Origin: Clostridiales bacterium
GTDB taxonomy: Bacteria > Bacillota > Clostridia > Oscillospirales > Oscillospiraceae
NCBI GenBank assembly: GCA_021200895.1
Contig: JAJQFX010000294.1
Location: 1 to 38,578 of the forward strand
Reading direction: 5' to 3'
DNA length: 38,578 bases
In this document: in pieces, positions 18,178-27,929 of the stretch
Layout: the number at the start of each line of letters is the position of its first letter
Numbering within the stretch: the first letter of the stretch is position 1
Notes under the pieces: generated by a model
The model's database searches: none
Told to the model about the DNA's origin: nothing
The model's input: the letters and a program-made list of their open reading frames with translations, nothing else
Translations under genes and position numbers: made by a program

Positions 18178-19318
18178 TTACCGCACCCCCATAGCCCGGG
18201 AAATGACGATTTTCTGGGCCTCCGAGGTGCCCTCGTAAATTTCCGTCACCTTGGCGTCCCGCATCATCCGTTCGATGGGGTAGGCCCGGGTGTAGCCGTA
18301 GCCGCCGAAGAGCTGGAGGCAGGCCCGAGTCACCTCATTGGCGTTCTCTGAGGCGAACAGCTTCGCCATGGCTGCCTCCTTGCCGAAGGGCTTGCCCCCG
18401 TCCCGGAGGGCGGCGGCCCGCCAGGCCATCAGCCGGGCGGCGTCCGTTTTCGTCTGGAGAGAGGCCAGCACGAACTGGGTGTTCTGGAACTGGGAAATGC
18501 GTTTGCCGAACTGCACCCGCTGGCTGACGTACTCCTTCGTCTGGTCAATGGCCCCCTGGGCGATGCCCACGGACTGGGTGGCGATGCCAATACGGCCGCA
18601 GTCCAGCCCGGACAGGGCGATTTTCATGCCCTTGCCCTCCCGGCCCAGCCGGTCACGAACGGGTACCCGGCAGTCCTGCAAAATCACCTCGCAGGTGGCG
18701 CTGGCGTGGAGGCCCATCTTCTCCTCCGGCGGGCCTACGGTGAGGCCGGGATTGTCGGCGCTGACTAAGAAGGCGGTGATGCCCTTCGTTCCCTTTGACC
18801 GGTCAGTGGAGGCCAGGATGATGTAAAAGCCCCGCGTGGCCCGCGTTGGTGATGAAGGTCTTGCTGCCGTTCAGGACATAGTCCTCCCCCTCCCGGACGG
18901 CCATGGTGCTGACGGTGGCGGCGTCGGTTCCCGCATCCGGCTCTGTCAGGGCGAAGGAGCAAAGGGTGTCCCGGTTCATCCGGGGGAGCCACTGGGCCTT
19001 CTGCTCCGCTGAGCCGAACCGGTTCAGCAGGTACATACAAAGCCCCCCGTGGACGGAGGTGATGACCGCCGTGGAGGCGCAGCACTTGGCCAGCTCCTCC
19101 AGCATGAGGACGTAACTCACCGTGTCTCCGCCCGCGCCGCCGTACTCCTTGGGGCAGCAGATGCCGAAGAAGCCGTAGCGGAACAGCTTGTCCACCGTCT
19201 CCTGGGGGAAGCGGCTGTCTTTATCGATTTCCGCGGCGATGGGGGCCACCTCGTTCTGGGCGAAGTCGCGGGCCAGCTTCTGCACCAGCTGCTGTTCGGG
19301 GGTCAGGTCAAACAACAA
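18178..19318 (-). CDS. Acyl-CoA dehydrogenase, one apparent +1 frame break
   Basis: LLFDLTPEQQLVQKLARDFAQNEVAPIAAEID...FALTEPDAGTDAATVSTMA...TFITNAGHAG / FYIILASTDRSKGTKGITAFLV...GFGGYGYTRAYPIERMMRDAKVTEIYEGTSE. Break near GGGGCTTTT, C4 at 18830-18833. Confidence 0.88.
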
Positions 19319-20171
19319 CTTTTTTGCCCCCTTCGTAGCGGTAGAAGCCGCGGCCCACCTTCTTCCCCAGCCAGCCTGCGTCCACATAGTTCTGGAGCAG
19401 GGGGCAGGGGTGGTACTTCTCCTGGCCGTAGCCCTCGTAAATCACCTGCTGGATGGACAGCACCGTATCCAGCCCGATGAGGTCTGCCGTCTCCAGCGGC
19501 CCCATGGGGTGGTTCATGCCGTAGCGCATCACGTTATCAATGCCCTCTACCGTGGCGGTGCCGTCGTACAGGCACCAGATGGCCTCGTTGATGAGAGCCT
19601 GGAGCACCCGGTTGGAGACGAAGCCGGGCACGTCCCGCACCTCCACCGCCACCTTGCCCAGCTCCCGGGCCAGGATGGCGACCTGCTTCATGGTGTCCTT
19701 GCTGGTGGCAAGGCCGGGGATGATCTCCACCAGCTTCATCACGGGGACCGGATTCATAAAGTGCATCCCCACCACCTTCTCCGGTCGGTGGGTATAGGAG
19801 GCCAGCCGGGTGATGGGCAGGGAGGAGGTGTTGCTGGCGAAGATGCAGCTGCCCTGACAGATGTCGTCCAGTTCCTTCAGCACGGAGCCCTTCAGGGCCT
19901 CGTCCTCCGCCAGGGCCTCAAACACCATGTCGCACCGCTCTGCGTCCCGGAGGCTGTGGGAGGCGTGTACGTCCTTCAGCACATGGGCCACGCTCTCCTC
20001 CGTCCGGCGGCCCTTGGCCACCGCCCGTTTCAGCCGCTCGGCAATGTTGCGGATGCCCTGCTCCGGGGCGGTATGATCCAGATTGTTCAGCAGGGTGACG
20101 TGCCCGGCTTCCGCCATCACCTGGGCGATGCCCTGGCCCATCTGTCCTGCGCCGATCACCATGATTCTCAT
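19308..20171 (-). CDS. hbd: 3-hydroxybutyryl-CoA dehydrogenase
   Basis: MRIMVIGAGQMGQGIAQVMAEAGH...IFASNTSSLPITRLAS...VVGMHFMNPVPVMKLVEII...VPGFVSNRVLQALINEA. Confidence 0.94.
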   Translation of the reverse strand: MRIMVIGAGQMGQGIAQVMAEAGHVTLLNNLDHTAPEQGIRNIAERLKRAVAKGRRTEESVAHVLKDVHASHSLRDAERCDMVFEALAEDEALKGSVLKELDDICQGSCIFASNTSSLPITRLASYTHRPEKVVGMHFMNPVPVMKLVEIIPGLATSKDTMKQVAILARELGKVAVEVRDVPGFVSNRVLQALINEAIWCLYDGTATVEGIDNVMRYGMNHPMGPLETADLIGLDTVLSIQQVIYEGYGQEKYHPCPLLQNYVDAGWLGKKVGRGFYRYEGGKKVVV

Positions 20172-20217
20172 AGTCCGTTCTCCTGTTTTATCTGATGTTT
20201 TCTCTGATTTATAATCG

Positions 20218-21411
20218 TTATTCCACCGTAATCCAGACGGCGTCGCCCTGGCCCATGCCGGAGCAGATGGCGCACACACCGCTGTGCTGGCCCCGGCGCT
20301 TCAACTCCCAAATCATGGTCATCAGCACTCTGGCTCCGGTTGCCCCGATGGGGTGGCCCACCGCCACAGCGCCGCCGTTGACGTTCACCTTCTCGTCCAT
20401 CTCGTCCCAGCTCATGCCCAGGATTTTCAGGCCGCTGACCAGGGGAACGGCGGCAAAGGCCTCGTTGATCTCCATCACGTCAAAGTCCTTCAGGGTCAGG
20501 CCGTACTTATCCATCAATGCCTGAATGGACAGGCCCGGCACCGTGGAGATATAGCGGGACTCCCGGGACACCTGGGCATAGCCCCGGATGGTGGCCAGCA
20601 CCGGCAGCCCCAGCTTGTCCGCCTGGCTACGGCTCATCACCACTACGGCGGAAGCGCCGTCATTGGTGCCAGGGGCGTTGCCCGCGGTGATGGCCCCGTC
20701 GGGAACGAACAGGGGTTTCAGCTTCGCCAGGCCCTCCATGGTGGTGCCGGGGCGGGGAGCCTCGTCCTTGGAGACGGTAATGGTGGCCTTCCGCTGCTTG
20801 ACCTCTACGGGGAAGCGCTCATCGTCAAACGCGCCCTTCGCTTCGCCCTCGGCCCACTTCTGCTGGCTGCGGACGGCCCAGCGATCCATCTCCTCCCGGG
20901 TGACGCCGTACTCCGTAGCCACCTGGCCGCCGATGACTGCCACGTGAACGTCGTTTTCCGGGCACCACAGCCCGTCCTTCACCATGGAGTCCACCATCTT
21001 GCCGTCGAACATCCGCTGGCCCCAGCGGGCGTCGGGCAGCAGATAGGGCGCGTTGGACATGGACTCCATGCCCCCCGCCACGATGGTGTTGGCGTCTCCG
21101 GCCTTGATGATTTGGGCAGCCAGTTCCACCGCCTTCAATGCGCTGCCGCACACCTTATTGATGGTGAAGGAGGGGACGTTGTGGGGGATGCCCCCCTTGA
21201 CGGCCGCCTGCCGGGCGGGCACCTGCCCCACCCCGGCGGGCACCACAATGCCCATAATGGCCTCGTCCACCACGTCACCGGTGATGTGCGCCCGGGAAAG
21301 GGCCTCCCTGATGGCCATGCCACCCAGTTCCGGGGCCTGATAGCCTGCCAATACGCCGCCAAACTTACCGAACGGCGTCCGCGCCACGCTTACAATTACG
21401 ATTTCTTCCAT
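20218..21411 (-). CDS. Acetyl-CoA C-acetyltransferase (thiolase)
   Basis: IVSVARTPFGKFGG...NKVCGSALKAVELAAQ...GGMESMSNAPYLLP...NVNGGAVAVGHPIGATGAR...CAICSGMGQGDA. Confidence 0.96.
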   Translation of the reverse strand: MEEIVIVSVARTPFGKFGGVLAGYQAPELGGMAIREALSRAHITGDVVDEAIMGIVVPAGVGQVPARQAAVKGGIPHNVPSFTINKVCGSALKAVELAAQIIKAGDANTIVAGGMESMSNAPYLLPDARWGQRMFDGKMVDSMVKDGLWCPENDVHVAVIGGQVATEYGVTREEMDRWAVRSQQKWAEGEAKGAFDDERFPVEVKQRKATITVSKDEAPRPGTTMEGLAKLKPLFVPDGAITAGNAPGTNDGASAVVVMSRSQADKLGLPVLATIRGYAQVSRESRYISTVPGLSIQALMDKYGLTLKDFDVMEINEAFAAVPLVSGLKILGMSWDEMDEKVNVNGGAVAVGHPIGATGARVLMTMIWELKRRGQHSGVCAICSGMGQGDAVWITVE

Positions 21412-21539
21412 ACTGCCCTCCAGGTCAATGGCGCGCTGCCCTCTGCTATCGCAGGCAGCGGCCTTCTAGTTTTCTTCTCTAGATTACATTGTCTTGCTCC
21501 ATTTGTCAAGGGAGAATTGCCGTTTTTTCCAGCCGCTTT

Positions 21540-24395
21540 TCAGCCCTCCGACGCTGCTTCCTCAGCCGTCTCGTCCGGTTGGGTGCTGCCAGCGTCCGCG
21601 CCGCCGGAATCGCTCTGGTCTGTATCGCCGCCGCTGTCGGACTCAGTGGAGCCGGAGGACTCGGTGGTTCCGGAGGATTCCGTCGTGCCGGAGGATTCTG
21701 TCGTTCCGGAGGATTCTGTCGTTCCGGAGGATTCGGTGGAACCGGAGGATTCCGTTGTGTCGGAGGAGCCGCTGGACGTACCGCTTCCCTCCGTGGTTCC
21801 GGTGGAGCCGGTTCCGCCGGAACTTTCCGCGCCGCTGCTCTGAGTGCTGTCCGACTGTTGGGTGTTGTCGGCGGAATCAGTGCTGTCAGAACTATTGGAA
21901 TTGCTGGAGTTGCCGGAATTTTTGGAGTTGCTGGACTTTTTCTCACTGTCGGAGGACTTCTCCCCGGAGCAGATACCATCCGCCTGGCACTCCTCCACGG
22001 TTTTCAGGCTCTCCTTGATGTTGGCCTGGGCTGCCGCTCCTGTCCGGGTATAGTCCAGCGCCACCACCTTTTTCGTGGACTTGCAGTTGCTGCCTGCGAT
22101 TTTCCCGCTGGACTTGCAGATGGTCAGGTAGGTGTGTACTGTGCAGGCAGTGGAGGGCTCGTCCCCCTTGACGTAGGTGCCGGTGGCCACGCAGCCCGCC
22201 TCCCGGCAGGCATCTGTGGGTATCCCGCCGGAGGCGGTGCAGTACTCCGCCGTCACCGTCTCCACGTCATAAGTTATCTCCTCCGGTGTCTCCTGCTCGC
22301 AAATCAGGGCCATGATTTCCTGCCAGATTTCGGTGGAGGGGTTGCCGGAATAGCTGATTTTCTCCTGGCTGTCATAGCCGCTCCAGACGGCGGCGGTATA
22401 GTCGCTGCTATAGCCGCAGAACCAGCGGTCATAGTCGTTGGTGGTGGTGCCGGTCTTACCGGCCACGTCCACGCCGCTGATGTTGGCGACGCCGTAGGCG
22501 GTGCCGGAGGGGTCTTCAATGACGGCCCGGAGCATCTCGGTGATATAGTAGCAGGTGCTTTCACTGAGGACGGCGCTGGCGGAGGCGGTGCCGCTGACGG
22601 TGACGACGCCCTCCGTATCCGCATCCGCCGTGTAGCCGTCGGTGGCCAGAATGATGTTCCCCTGGGCATCCAGCACTACGGTGTAGAGGTAGGGGGAAGT
22701 GTAGCTGCCGCCTCTGGGGAAGGTGGCGTAGGCCGCCGCCATCTCGTAGGTGGAGACGCCTCTGGTCTGGCCGCCCAGGGCCAGGGGGGCGTAGTCCAAA
22801 TCGGCCTCCTCCAGGCTGGTGATGCCGAAACGCTCCGTCAGGTAGTCATAGGCCATCTGGACGCCCTCTTTGTCCAGCACCTTCACCGCCAGGGTGTTCA
22901 GAGATTCCACCACGCCGACCCATACCGTGGTCAGCCCCCGGTAGTATCCCTCCGAGTTGGAGGGCCAGGGGTCATCGTCTGCGTCCAGCATAAAGGGGGA
23001 GTCGTCCACCACGGAATAGGGGGTGATCAGCCCCTCCTCCAGAGCGGGGGCGTAGACCGACAGGGGCTTGATGGAGGAGCCGCTGGGCCGCTTGGTGTCG
23101 GTGGCGCAGTTCCAGATGCGGTTGCCCTCCTTCTCTCCCACGCCGCCGGCCAGGGCCACCACCGCGCCGGTGTCGTTATCCACGATGGTGACGGCTGACA
23201 GCAGCTCCTGCCCGGTGGCGGAGTCGTAATCCGAAAAATAGCTCTCATCCGTGTAGATGGCGTCTACCGCGCTCTGCACCTCCGGGTCCAGGCAGCTGTA
23301 GATTTGCAGGCCGCCGGAGTACAGCAGGTTGGTGGCGGTCTGGCTGTCATAGCCGTAAGTCTCCTCCAGGTCGGCGATGACCTGCTCCACCACAGCGTCG
23401 GTGTACCAGCTATAGGTGTCGCCGGAAGAGGTGGTGTCGCCGGAGGAAGTGCTGTTCAGTGCCACCTCGATTTGATCCAGCGTCTCGTCATAGACGTAGG
23501 TGACGGTGCCGTCCTCGTCCGTCTCCGTGGGGAACACCAGGTTCCCCTCCTCGTCCGTGTCGGTGACGAAGCCCAGTTCAATGAGGGCCTCGTTGGCCTC
23601 CTCCTGGGAAATCATCTCCTGCTCCAGCATCTGGCTGATGACGATGCGCGCCCGGTCATGGTTTCGTTCCGGCCGGGTGTAGGGGTCGTAGAGGGAGGGG
23701 TTGTTGGTAATGGAGATGAGGGAGGCGCACTCCGCCAGGCTCAGTTCGCTGAGTTCCTTGCCGAAGTAGGTCTCCGCCGCCGTTACTACGCCGTAGCAGC
23801 CGTGGCCCAGGTAGATTTCGTTCAGGTACCACTCCATGGTCTCCTCCTTGGAGTGGGTGCTGTCAAACTCCAGGGCTTCGAAAATTTCCAGCACCTTCCG
23901 CTTCACCGTCACCTCGTCCTGCTGGGTCAGGTTCTTGATGAGCTGCTGGGTGATGGTGCTGCCCCCCTGCACGTCCTGGCCGGTGAACATATAGACCACC
24001 GCCGCCGCCGTGCGCACCCAGTCCACGCCGTGGTGCGTCCAGAAGCGCTTATCCTCGATGGCCACGGTGGCGTTGACCAGCATTTCGGGAATGTCCTCAT
24101 AGTCCACCCACACCCGGTTCTCCGCCGCGTACAGCGTTTGCAGAGTCTGATAACTCCCCGTATCCTCGTCGTAATAGTAAATGCTGGAGGAAAGATCCGT
24201 GTCGCTGGCTACGGTGTTCAGGTTGGAAGTCTCCACCTGGGGCAAAATCACATCCTGCACATAGCTGGCCGCATAGCAGGCTACCATCCCCAGGGTCAGC
24301 AGCCCTACCAGCAGCAGCGTCCCCAGGACGATGAAGAACCATTTGAAAATCGCACCGACCACATGGCCGACGCCCCGTCTGTTCGTGCGCGCCAA
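21540..24395 (-). CDS. Class A penicillin-binding protein (PBP1A-like) with low-complexity C-terminal tail
   Basis: VAIEDKRFWTHHGVDW...QGGSTITQQLIKNLTQ...YLNEIYLGHGCYGV...KRPSGSSIKPL...GKTGTTTNDYDRWFCGYS; TTG start. Confidence 0.94.
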   Translation of the reverse strand: MARTNRRGVGHVVGAIFKWFFIVLGTLLLVGLLTLGMVACYAASYVQDVILPQVETSNLNTVASDTDLSSSIYYYDEDTGSYQTLQTLYAAENRVWVDYEDIPEMLVNATVAIEDKRFWTHHGVDWVRTAAAVVYMFTGQDVQGGSTITQQLIKNLTQQDEVTVKRKVLEIFEALEFDSTHSKEETMEWYLNEIYLGHGCYGVVTAAETYFGKELSELSLAECASLISITNNPSLYDPYTRPERNHDRARIVISQMLEQEMISQEEANEALIELGFVTDTDEEGNLVFPTETDEDGTVTYVYDETLDQIEVALNSTSSGDTTSSGDTYSWYTDAVVEQVIADLEETYGYDSQTATNLLYSGGLQIYSCLDPEVQSAVDAIYTDESYFSDYDSATGQELLSAVTIVDNDTGAVVALAGGVGEKEGNRIWNCATDTKRPSGSSIKPLSVYAPALEEGLITPYSVVDDSPFMLDADDDPWPSNSEGYYRGLTTVWVGVVESLNTLAVKVLDKEGVQMAYDYLTERFGITSLEEADLDYAPLALGGQTRGVSTYEMAAAYATFPRGGSYTSPYLYTVVLDAQGNIILATDGYTADADTEGVVTVSGTASASAVLSESTCYYITEMLRAVIEDPSGTAYGVANISGVDVAGKTGTTTNDYDRWFCGYSSDYTAAVWSGYDSQEKISYSGNPSTEIWQEIMALICEQETPEEITYDVETVTAEYCTASGGIPTDACREAGCVATGTYVKGDEPSTACTVHTYLTICKSSGKIAGSNCKSTKKVVALDYTRTGAAAQANIKESLKTVEECQADGICSGEKSSDSEKKSSNSKNSGNSSNSNSSDSTDSADNTQQSDSTQSSGAESSGGTGSTGTTEGSGTSSGSSDTTESSGSTESSGTTESSGTTESSGTTESSGTTESSGSTESDSGGDTDQSDSGGADAGSTQPDETAEEAASEG
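21650..21762 (-). repeat. 18-bp tandem repeat encoding (TESSGT)n
   Basis: Units such as gaggattctgtcgttccg repeated about 6 times. Confidence 0.85.
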
Positions 24396-24598
24396 TCTGC
24401 TGCACCTCCTGTAAAAACGCTCCCAAAGTTCGCCGGAAGCGCCGCCTGACCGGTGGGCGCGACCGTCTTTCGCCTATTATACCACGGCTGTCAATTCCTT
24501 ACAATGGCGTTCACACGAATTTTTGTTTACTTTTGTGAAACATGGGTATACTGGCTGTATCCCATGCTACATCTTAACTGTACAAAAGGAGTATCCCT

Positions 24599-24934
24599 AT
24601 GAACAAGCGCCGTTTCACCCTTCTCCTGTCCGCCTGCGTCACCGCCCTGAACCTGACCCTGGCCGCCGCCCTGGCTCCCCGGGCGGAGAGCGCCGACCTG
24701 TCCCCTGCCGCCGCCCTGGCCGCCGCCGAGGCGGAGGCAGAGGGGGACGGCGGCGGCTATCTGCTGCTGGCGGTGGATGGCAAGGTCTGCGTCTATCAGG
24801 ACGGAGCGCTGCTGATGCGCACCGAAATCGACGTTGCCCTGCTGCCCGCCGCAGACCGGGCCGACCTGGCTGTCGGCATCCATGCGGAGGACGCCATCGC
24901 CCTGGCCGCCTATCTGGAAGATTTCGGGGCATAG
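24599..24934 (+). CDS. Secreted small protein, possibly BofC C-terminal-domain-like
   Basis: Signal peptide MNKRRFTLLLSACVTALNLTLAAAL; YLLLAVDGKVCVYQDG...TEIDVALLPAADRADLAVGIHAEDAIALAAYLEDFG resembles BofC_C layout. Confidence 0.5.
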   Translation: MNKRRFTLLLSACVTALNLTLAAALAPRAESADLSPAAALAAAEAEAEGDGGGYLLLAVDGKVCVYQDGALLMRTEIDVALLPAADRADLAVGIHAEDAIALAAYLEDFGA

Positions 24935-25113
24935 GGGCGGCCCCTGGCCGCCCGGAGGTACGTCATAGAAATTTTACGCAAAATCCCAGCGTTCCCCTTG
25001 CAATTTTCTCCGTTTCGGGGTATAGTATCAATATCATCAGACGCAGGCAGCGCACCTTCCCCCGGGAGCGGCGGCTGCCCGGCTGATAGACCGCGGAATG
25101 GAGTTCTGTATTT

Positions 25114-25464
25114 ATGAGCGATGAACTGACAATGCAGCCCGAGGAAGAGGGCCTGCCCGAGGATTTGAGCGGCACCTTTATGACCCTGACCGATGAAGAG
25201 GGCAATGACATTGAGTTGGAATACGTCGACACCCTGGAGTATAACGGCAGCGTTTATATGGCTTTCTACCCCACTGTGCCGGAGGGCGTGGACCCCGACA
25301 CCCTGGAGGACGATGAGGATTATGGCCTGATCATCCTGCGGGTGGTGAACCTGGACGGCGAGGATCAGCTGGAGACCATCTCCGACGAGGAGGAATTACA
25401 GGCCGTCTATGACAAGCTGATGGAGGATCTGTTTGAAGAGGATGAGGACGAGGAGGACGAATAA
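25114..25464 (+). CDS. DUF1292 family protein
   Basis: FMTLTDEEGNDIELEYVDTLEYNGSVYMAFYP...YGLIILRVVNLDGEDQLETISDEEELQAVYDKL. Confidence 0.85.
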   Translation: MSDELTMQPEEEGLPEDLSGTFMTLTDEEGNDIELEYVDTLEYNGSVYMAFYPTVPEGVDPDTLEDDEDYGLIILRVVNLDGEDQLETISDEEELQAVYDKLMEDLFEEDEDEEDE

Positions 25465-25482
25465 CGCCCCCTTTTGGCGCAT

Positions 25483-25748
25483 ATCCTAACCCCTGTACCA
25501 GGCTGCAAAAAACCATATCGCCCTGCTTGGTGCGTGATGGCTCCTCATTTAAACCCACATTTCTTAAACGGGACGCTTTCCTCTCGCAGTGGATTGCAGG
25601 CCTCCCGGCCCATTTTGGATGGTCTGGAAGTTGGAAGCAGTAAAAGCTGCGGGGCGGCGACCCACCTGCCCTAATCGTGCAGGTTTAAACTGGAGTCACA
25701 CGGCCAAAGCGGGGTTTCTTGCCATGCGCGCAGCGCATGGCAGGTTTT
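25483..25748 (+). ncRNA. Candidate structured ncRNA, possibly 6S (SsrS)-like
   Basis: ~270-bp non-coding interval with several hairpins, including CCTGC...GCAGG and CCCGGCCCAT...ATGGTCTGG; ggggcggcgacccacctgcc segment; ends in a strong terminator. Family call from recall only. Confidence 0.45.
25720..25748 (+). terminator. Rho-independent terminator
   Basis: TGCCATGCGC-gca-GCGCATGGCA-ggTTTTTT. Confidence 0.9.
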
Positions 25749-25791
25749 TTGCGTTTTTTTGGAAAATCGCCTCGCTTTTTGAGAAATCATC

Positions 25792-25820
25792 TTGAATTTT
25801 TGGGCAGTATCGTTTATAAT
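25792..25820 (+). promoter_or_regulatory. Sigma-A promoter for the foldase gene
   Basis: TTGAAT-17-TATAAT. Confidence 0.75.
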
Positions 25821-25891
25821 GCCTGTGGACTATTTTGCAATTGCGTGCCGCAGTCCGCTGCGACATACGGTTTTGGAGGGAATTAACACAA

Positions 25892-27502
25892 ATGAGCGAA
25901 CAGACGAGCAAAAATGAGAAGGCAAAGAGCAGCCGGAAGCAGAAGCAGCTGGATCAGGCCCTGGCCGGCCTGTCCGGAAAGGAGCGCCGCGCCGCGGAGG
26001 AGAAGCGGAAGGAAGCGCGCAGGATGCACGTTTACATTGCCATCGGCGTCATCGTCGCCGTGCTGGTGGCCGGACTTTTGACCTGGGACTCCGGCGTCAT
26101 CCAGTCCCACGCCCCCGCTCTTACCGTCGGCAGCAAGAGTTACTCCTCCGTAGAGGTGGGGTACTACTTCAACTCTACCTATAACAGCATTTACTCCTAT
26201 GCCAGCTACTACGGCCTGGACACCTCCGTCTCCCTGAAGGAGCAGGAGGCCTATTCCGGCTGCACCTGGTATGACTATCTGCTGGATTCCGCCACCGAGA
26301 GCCTGACCTCCGTCAGCATCCTGGCCCAGGAGGGCGAGGCCGCCGGGTATGAGCTTTCCGAGGACGGGGAAGCCGAGGTGGAGGAAGTCATGGAGGAACT
26401 GGCCGAGGAGGCGTCGGAGAACGGCGTCAGCGAAGCCTACGTCCTGCGGGCCTACTATGGCCGCTTCATGACGAAGAAGATTTACAAGAACCTGGTGCGG
26501 GAGTCCGTCTACGCCTCCGAGTACGCCGAGTATGTGACCGATTCCTTTGACGTCACAGAGGACGACCTGGAAGAGTACTATGAGGAGAACGCTGACACCA
26601 TTGACACCTATGACTATGAGTGCTACCTCATCGACGCCACGGCGGACAGCACCACGGACGACGAGGGCAACACCGTAGACCCCACTGAGGAGGAGACCGC
26701 CCAGGCCCTGGAGGATGCCACCAACCTGGCCGCCGAACTGGAAGCTGCCTTTGCCAGCGGCGATGACGACGCCGTCGCCGCCCTGGTGGAGGAGAACGGC
26801 TTCAGTTCCTACTCCGGCATTTCCCCCTCCTACTTCTCCTCCTATGACTTTGGCGAGTGGCTGACGGACGCTGACCGCGCCGCAGGCGATACCACCACCA
26901 TCACCATTTCCACCACGTCCACCTCCGATGACGATGAGGAGGAAGAGGTGGAGACTGTCACCGGCTACTATGTGCTGAAGTTCAACAGCCGTGTCCGGGA
27001 TGACTATTACGGTGTCAACCTCTATGACCTTGAGTTGGAGGCCGAGGAGTTGGAGTCCGAGGACGAGGACGACGAGGACGCAGAAGCCACTTATGACATG
27101 GATACCGCGCTGGAGAACATCACCGTGGATCGCGACCTGTGGCTCCAGCTGGGCGGCGACGGCGAGGCCTTCGCCAGCATAGCCACCACCAACTCCGCCT
27201 CCTCCTCCGCCTCTAACGGCGGCCTGACCGAGAACGTCTACAAGGGCAGGATGGCGGATGTCATTGACGAGTGGCTGTTCGGCGGCGACGCGCCGGAGGT
27301 CGGCTCCTACGAGATTTTGGAGGACACGGAGAACAACTGCTATTACCTGGTCTATGTGGACAGCTATCAGGAGCTGTACTACTGGCAGACCACCGCAAAG
27401 TCCGCCATCCAGAGCGAGCGCTACAGCGACTGGTACACCGAGGCCGCGGAGAACTATGAGGTCTCCACCACCGCCTTCCTCTCCACGCTGACGGTGATTT
27501 GA
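25892..27502 (+). CDS. Membrane-anchored SurA-N/peptidylprolyl isomerase-like foldase, very acidic
   Basis: Cytoplasmic basic N-terminus, one TM (HVYIAIGVIVAVLVAGLL), SurA-like helical region, degenerate rotamase-like part. Confidence 0.65.
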   Translation: MSEQTSKNEKAKSSRKQKQLDQALAGLSGKERRAAEEKRKEARRMHVYIAIGVIVAVLVAGLLTWDSGVIQSHAPALTVGSKSYSSVEVGYYFNSTYNSIYSYASYYGLDTSVSLKEQEAYSGCTWYDYLLDSATESLTSVSILAQEGEAAGYELSEDGEAEVEEVMEELAEEASENGVSEAYVLRAYYGRFMTKKIYKNLVRESVYASEYAEYVTDSFDVTEDDLEEYYEENADTIDTYDYECYLIDATADSTTDDEGNTVDPTEEETAQALEDATNLAAELEAAFASGDDDAVAALVEENGFSSYSGISPSYFSSYDFGEWLTDADRAAGDTTTITISTTSTSDDDEEEEVETVTGYYVLKFNSRVRDDYYGVNLYDLELEAEELESEDEDDEDAEATYDMDTALENITVDRDLWLQLGGDGEAFASIATTNSASSSASNGGLTENVYKGRMADVIDEWLFGGDAPEVGSYEILEDTENNCYYLVYVDSYQELYYWQTTAKSAIQSERYSDWYTEAAENYEVSTTAFLSTLTVI

Positions 27503-27525
27503 CCCTTCCCAAACCGTAAGGTATA

Positions 27526-27568
27526 AAATCTCCCTCTCCACCCATACTGGGTGGGGAGGGATTTCTTT
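27526..27568 (+). terminator. Terminator hairpin between the foldase and TauE genes
   Basis: AAAATCTCCCTCTCCACCC-atact-GGGTGGGGAGGGATTT-cttt. Confidence 0.65.
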
Positions 27569-27929
27569 GTCACGCAAAACGGTCAACTGGAAGTGCGGGG
27601 TCAGCGGGGCGCTGGCCGGATTCTCCAACGGGTTCTTCGGCGCGGGGGGCGGCATGGTGCTGGTGCCCCTGCTGCTGGGGTGGGTCAGGCTGGAGGAGAA
27701 GAAGGCGTTTGCCACCTCTGTGGCGGTGATTCTGCCCATCTGCGCCGTGTCCTGCGCCGTGTACTGGTGGAAGGGGCTGCTGGATTTGGGCGCGGCGCTG
27801 CCCTTCCTCCTCAGCGGCGCGGTGGGCGGCTGGCTGGGGGGACGCTGGTATGGCCGGGTCAGCGGCAAGCTGCTGCGCCGGGCCTTTGCCCTGCTGACCA
27901 TTTATGGGGGGATCCGATGCCTGTTTTAA
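27567..27929 (+). CDS. TauE/SafE family, half-size unit 1
   Basis: 120 aa; GALAGFSNGFFGAGGGMVLVPLLLGW...KKAFATSVAVILP; TTG start. Confidence 0.8.
   Translation: MSRKTVNWKCGVSGALAGFSNGFFGAGGGMVLVPLLLGWVRLEEKKAFATSVAVILPICAVSCAVYWWKGLLDLGAALPFLLSGAVGGWLGGRWYGRVSGKLLRRAFALLTIYGGIRCLF

Noticed and set aside
19188-21843. Plus-strand ORFs 19188-20195 and 20284-21843
   Set aside because: Antisense to hbd, thiolase and PBP; no SD or domain.
21489-23198. 569-aa plus-strand ORF
   Set aside because: Antisense to the PBP gene; Gly/Val/Ala-rich translation with no recognisable domain.
25883-27901. 672-aa minus-strand ORF
   Set aside because: Antisense to the foldase gene; its long open frame reflects biased, GC-rich acidic codons (GAC/GAG/GCC) and the translation is low-complexity Gly/Val/Leu.
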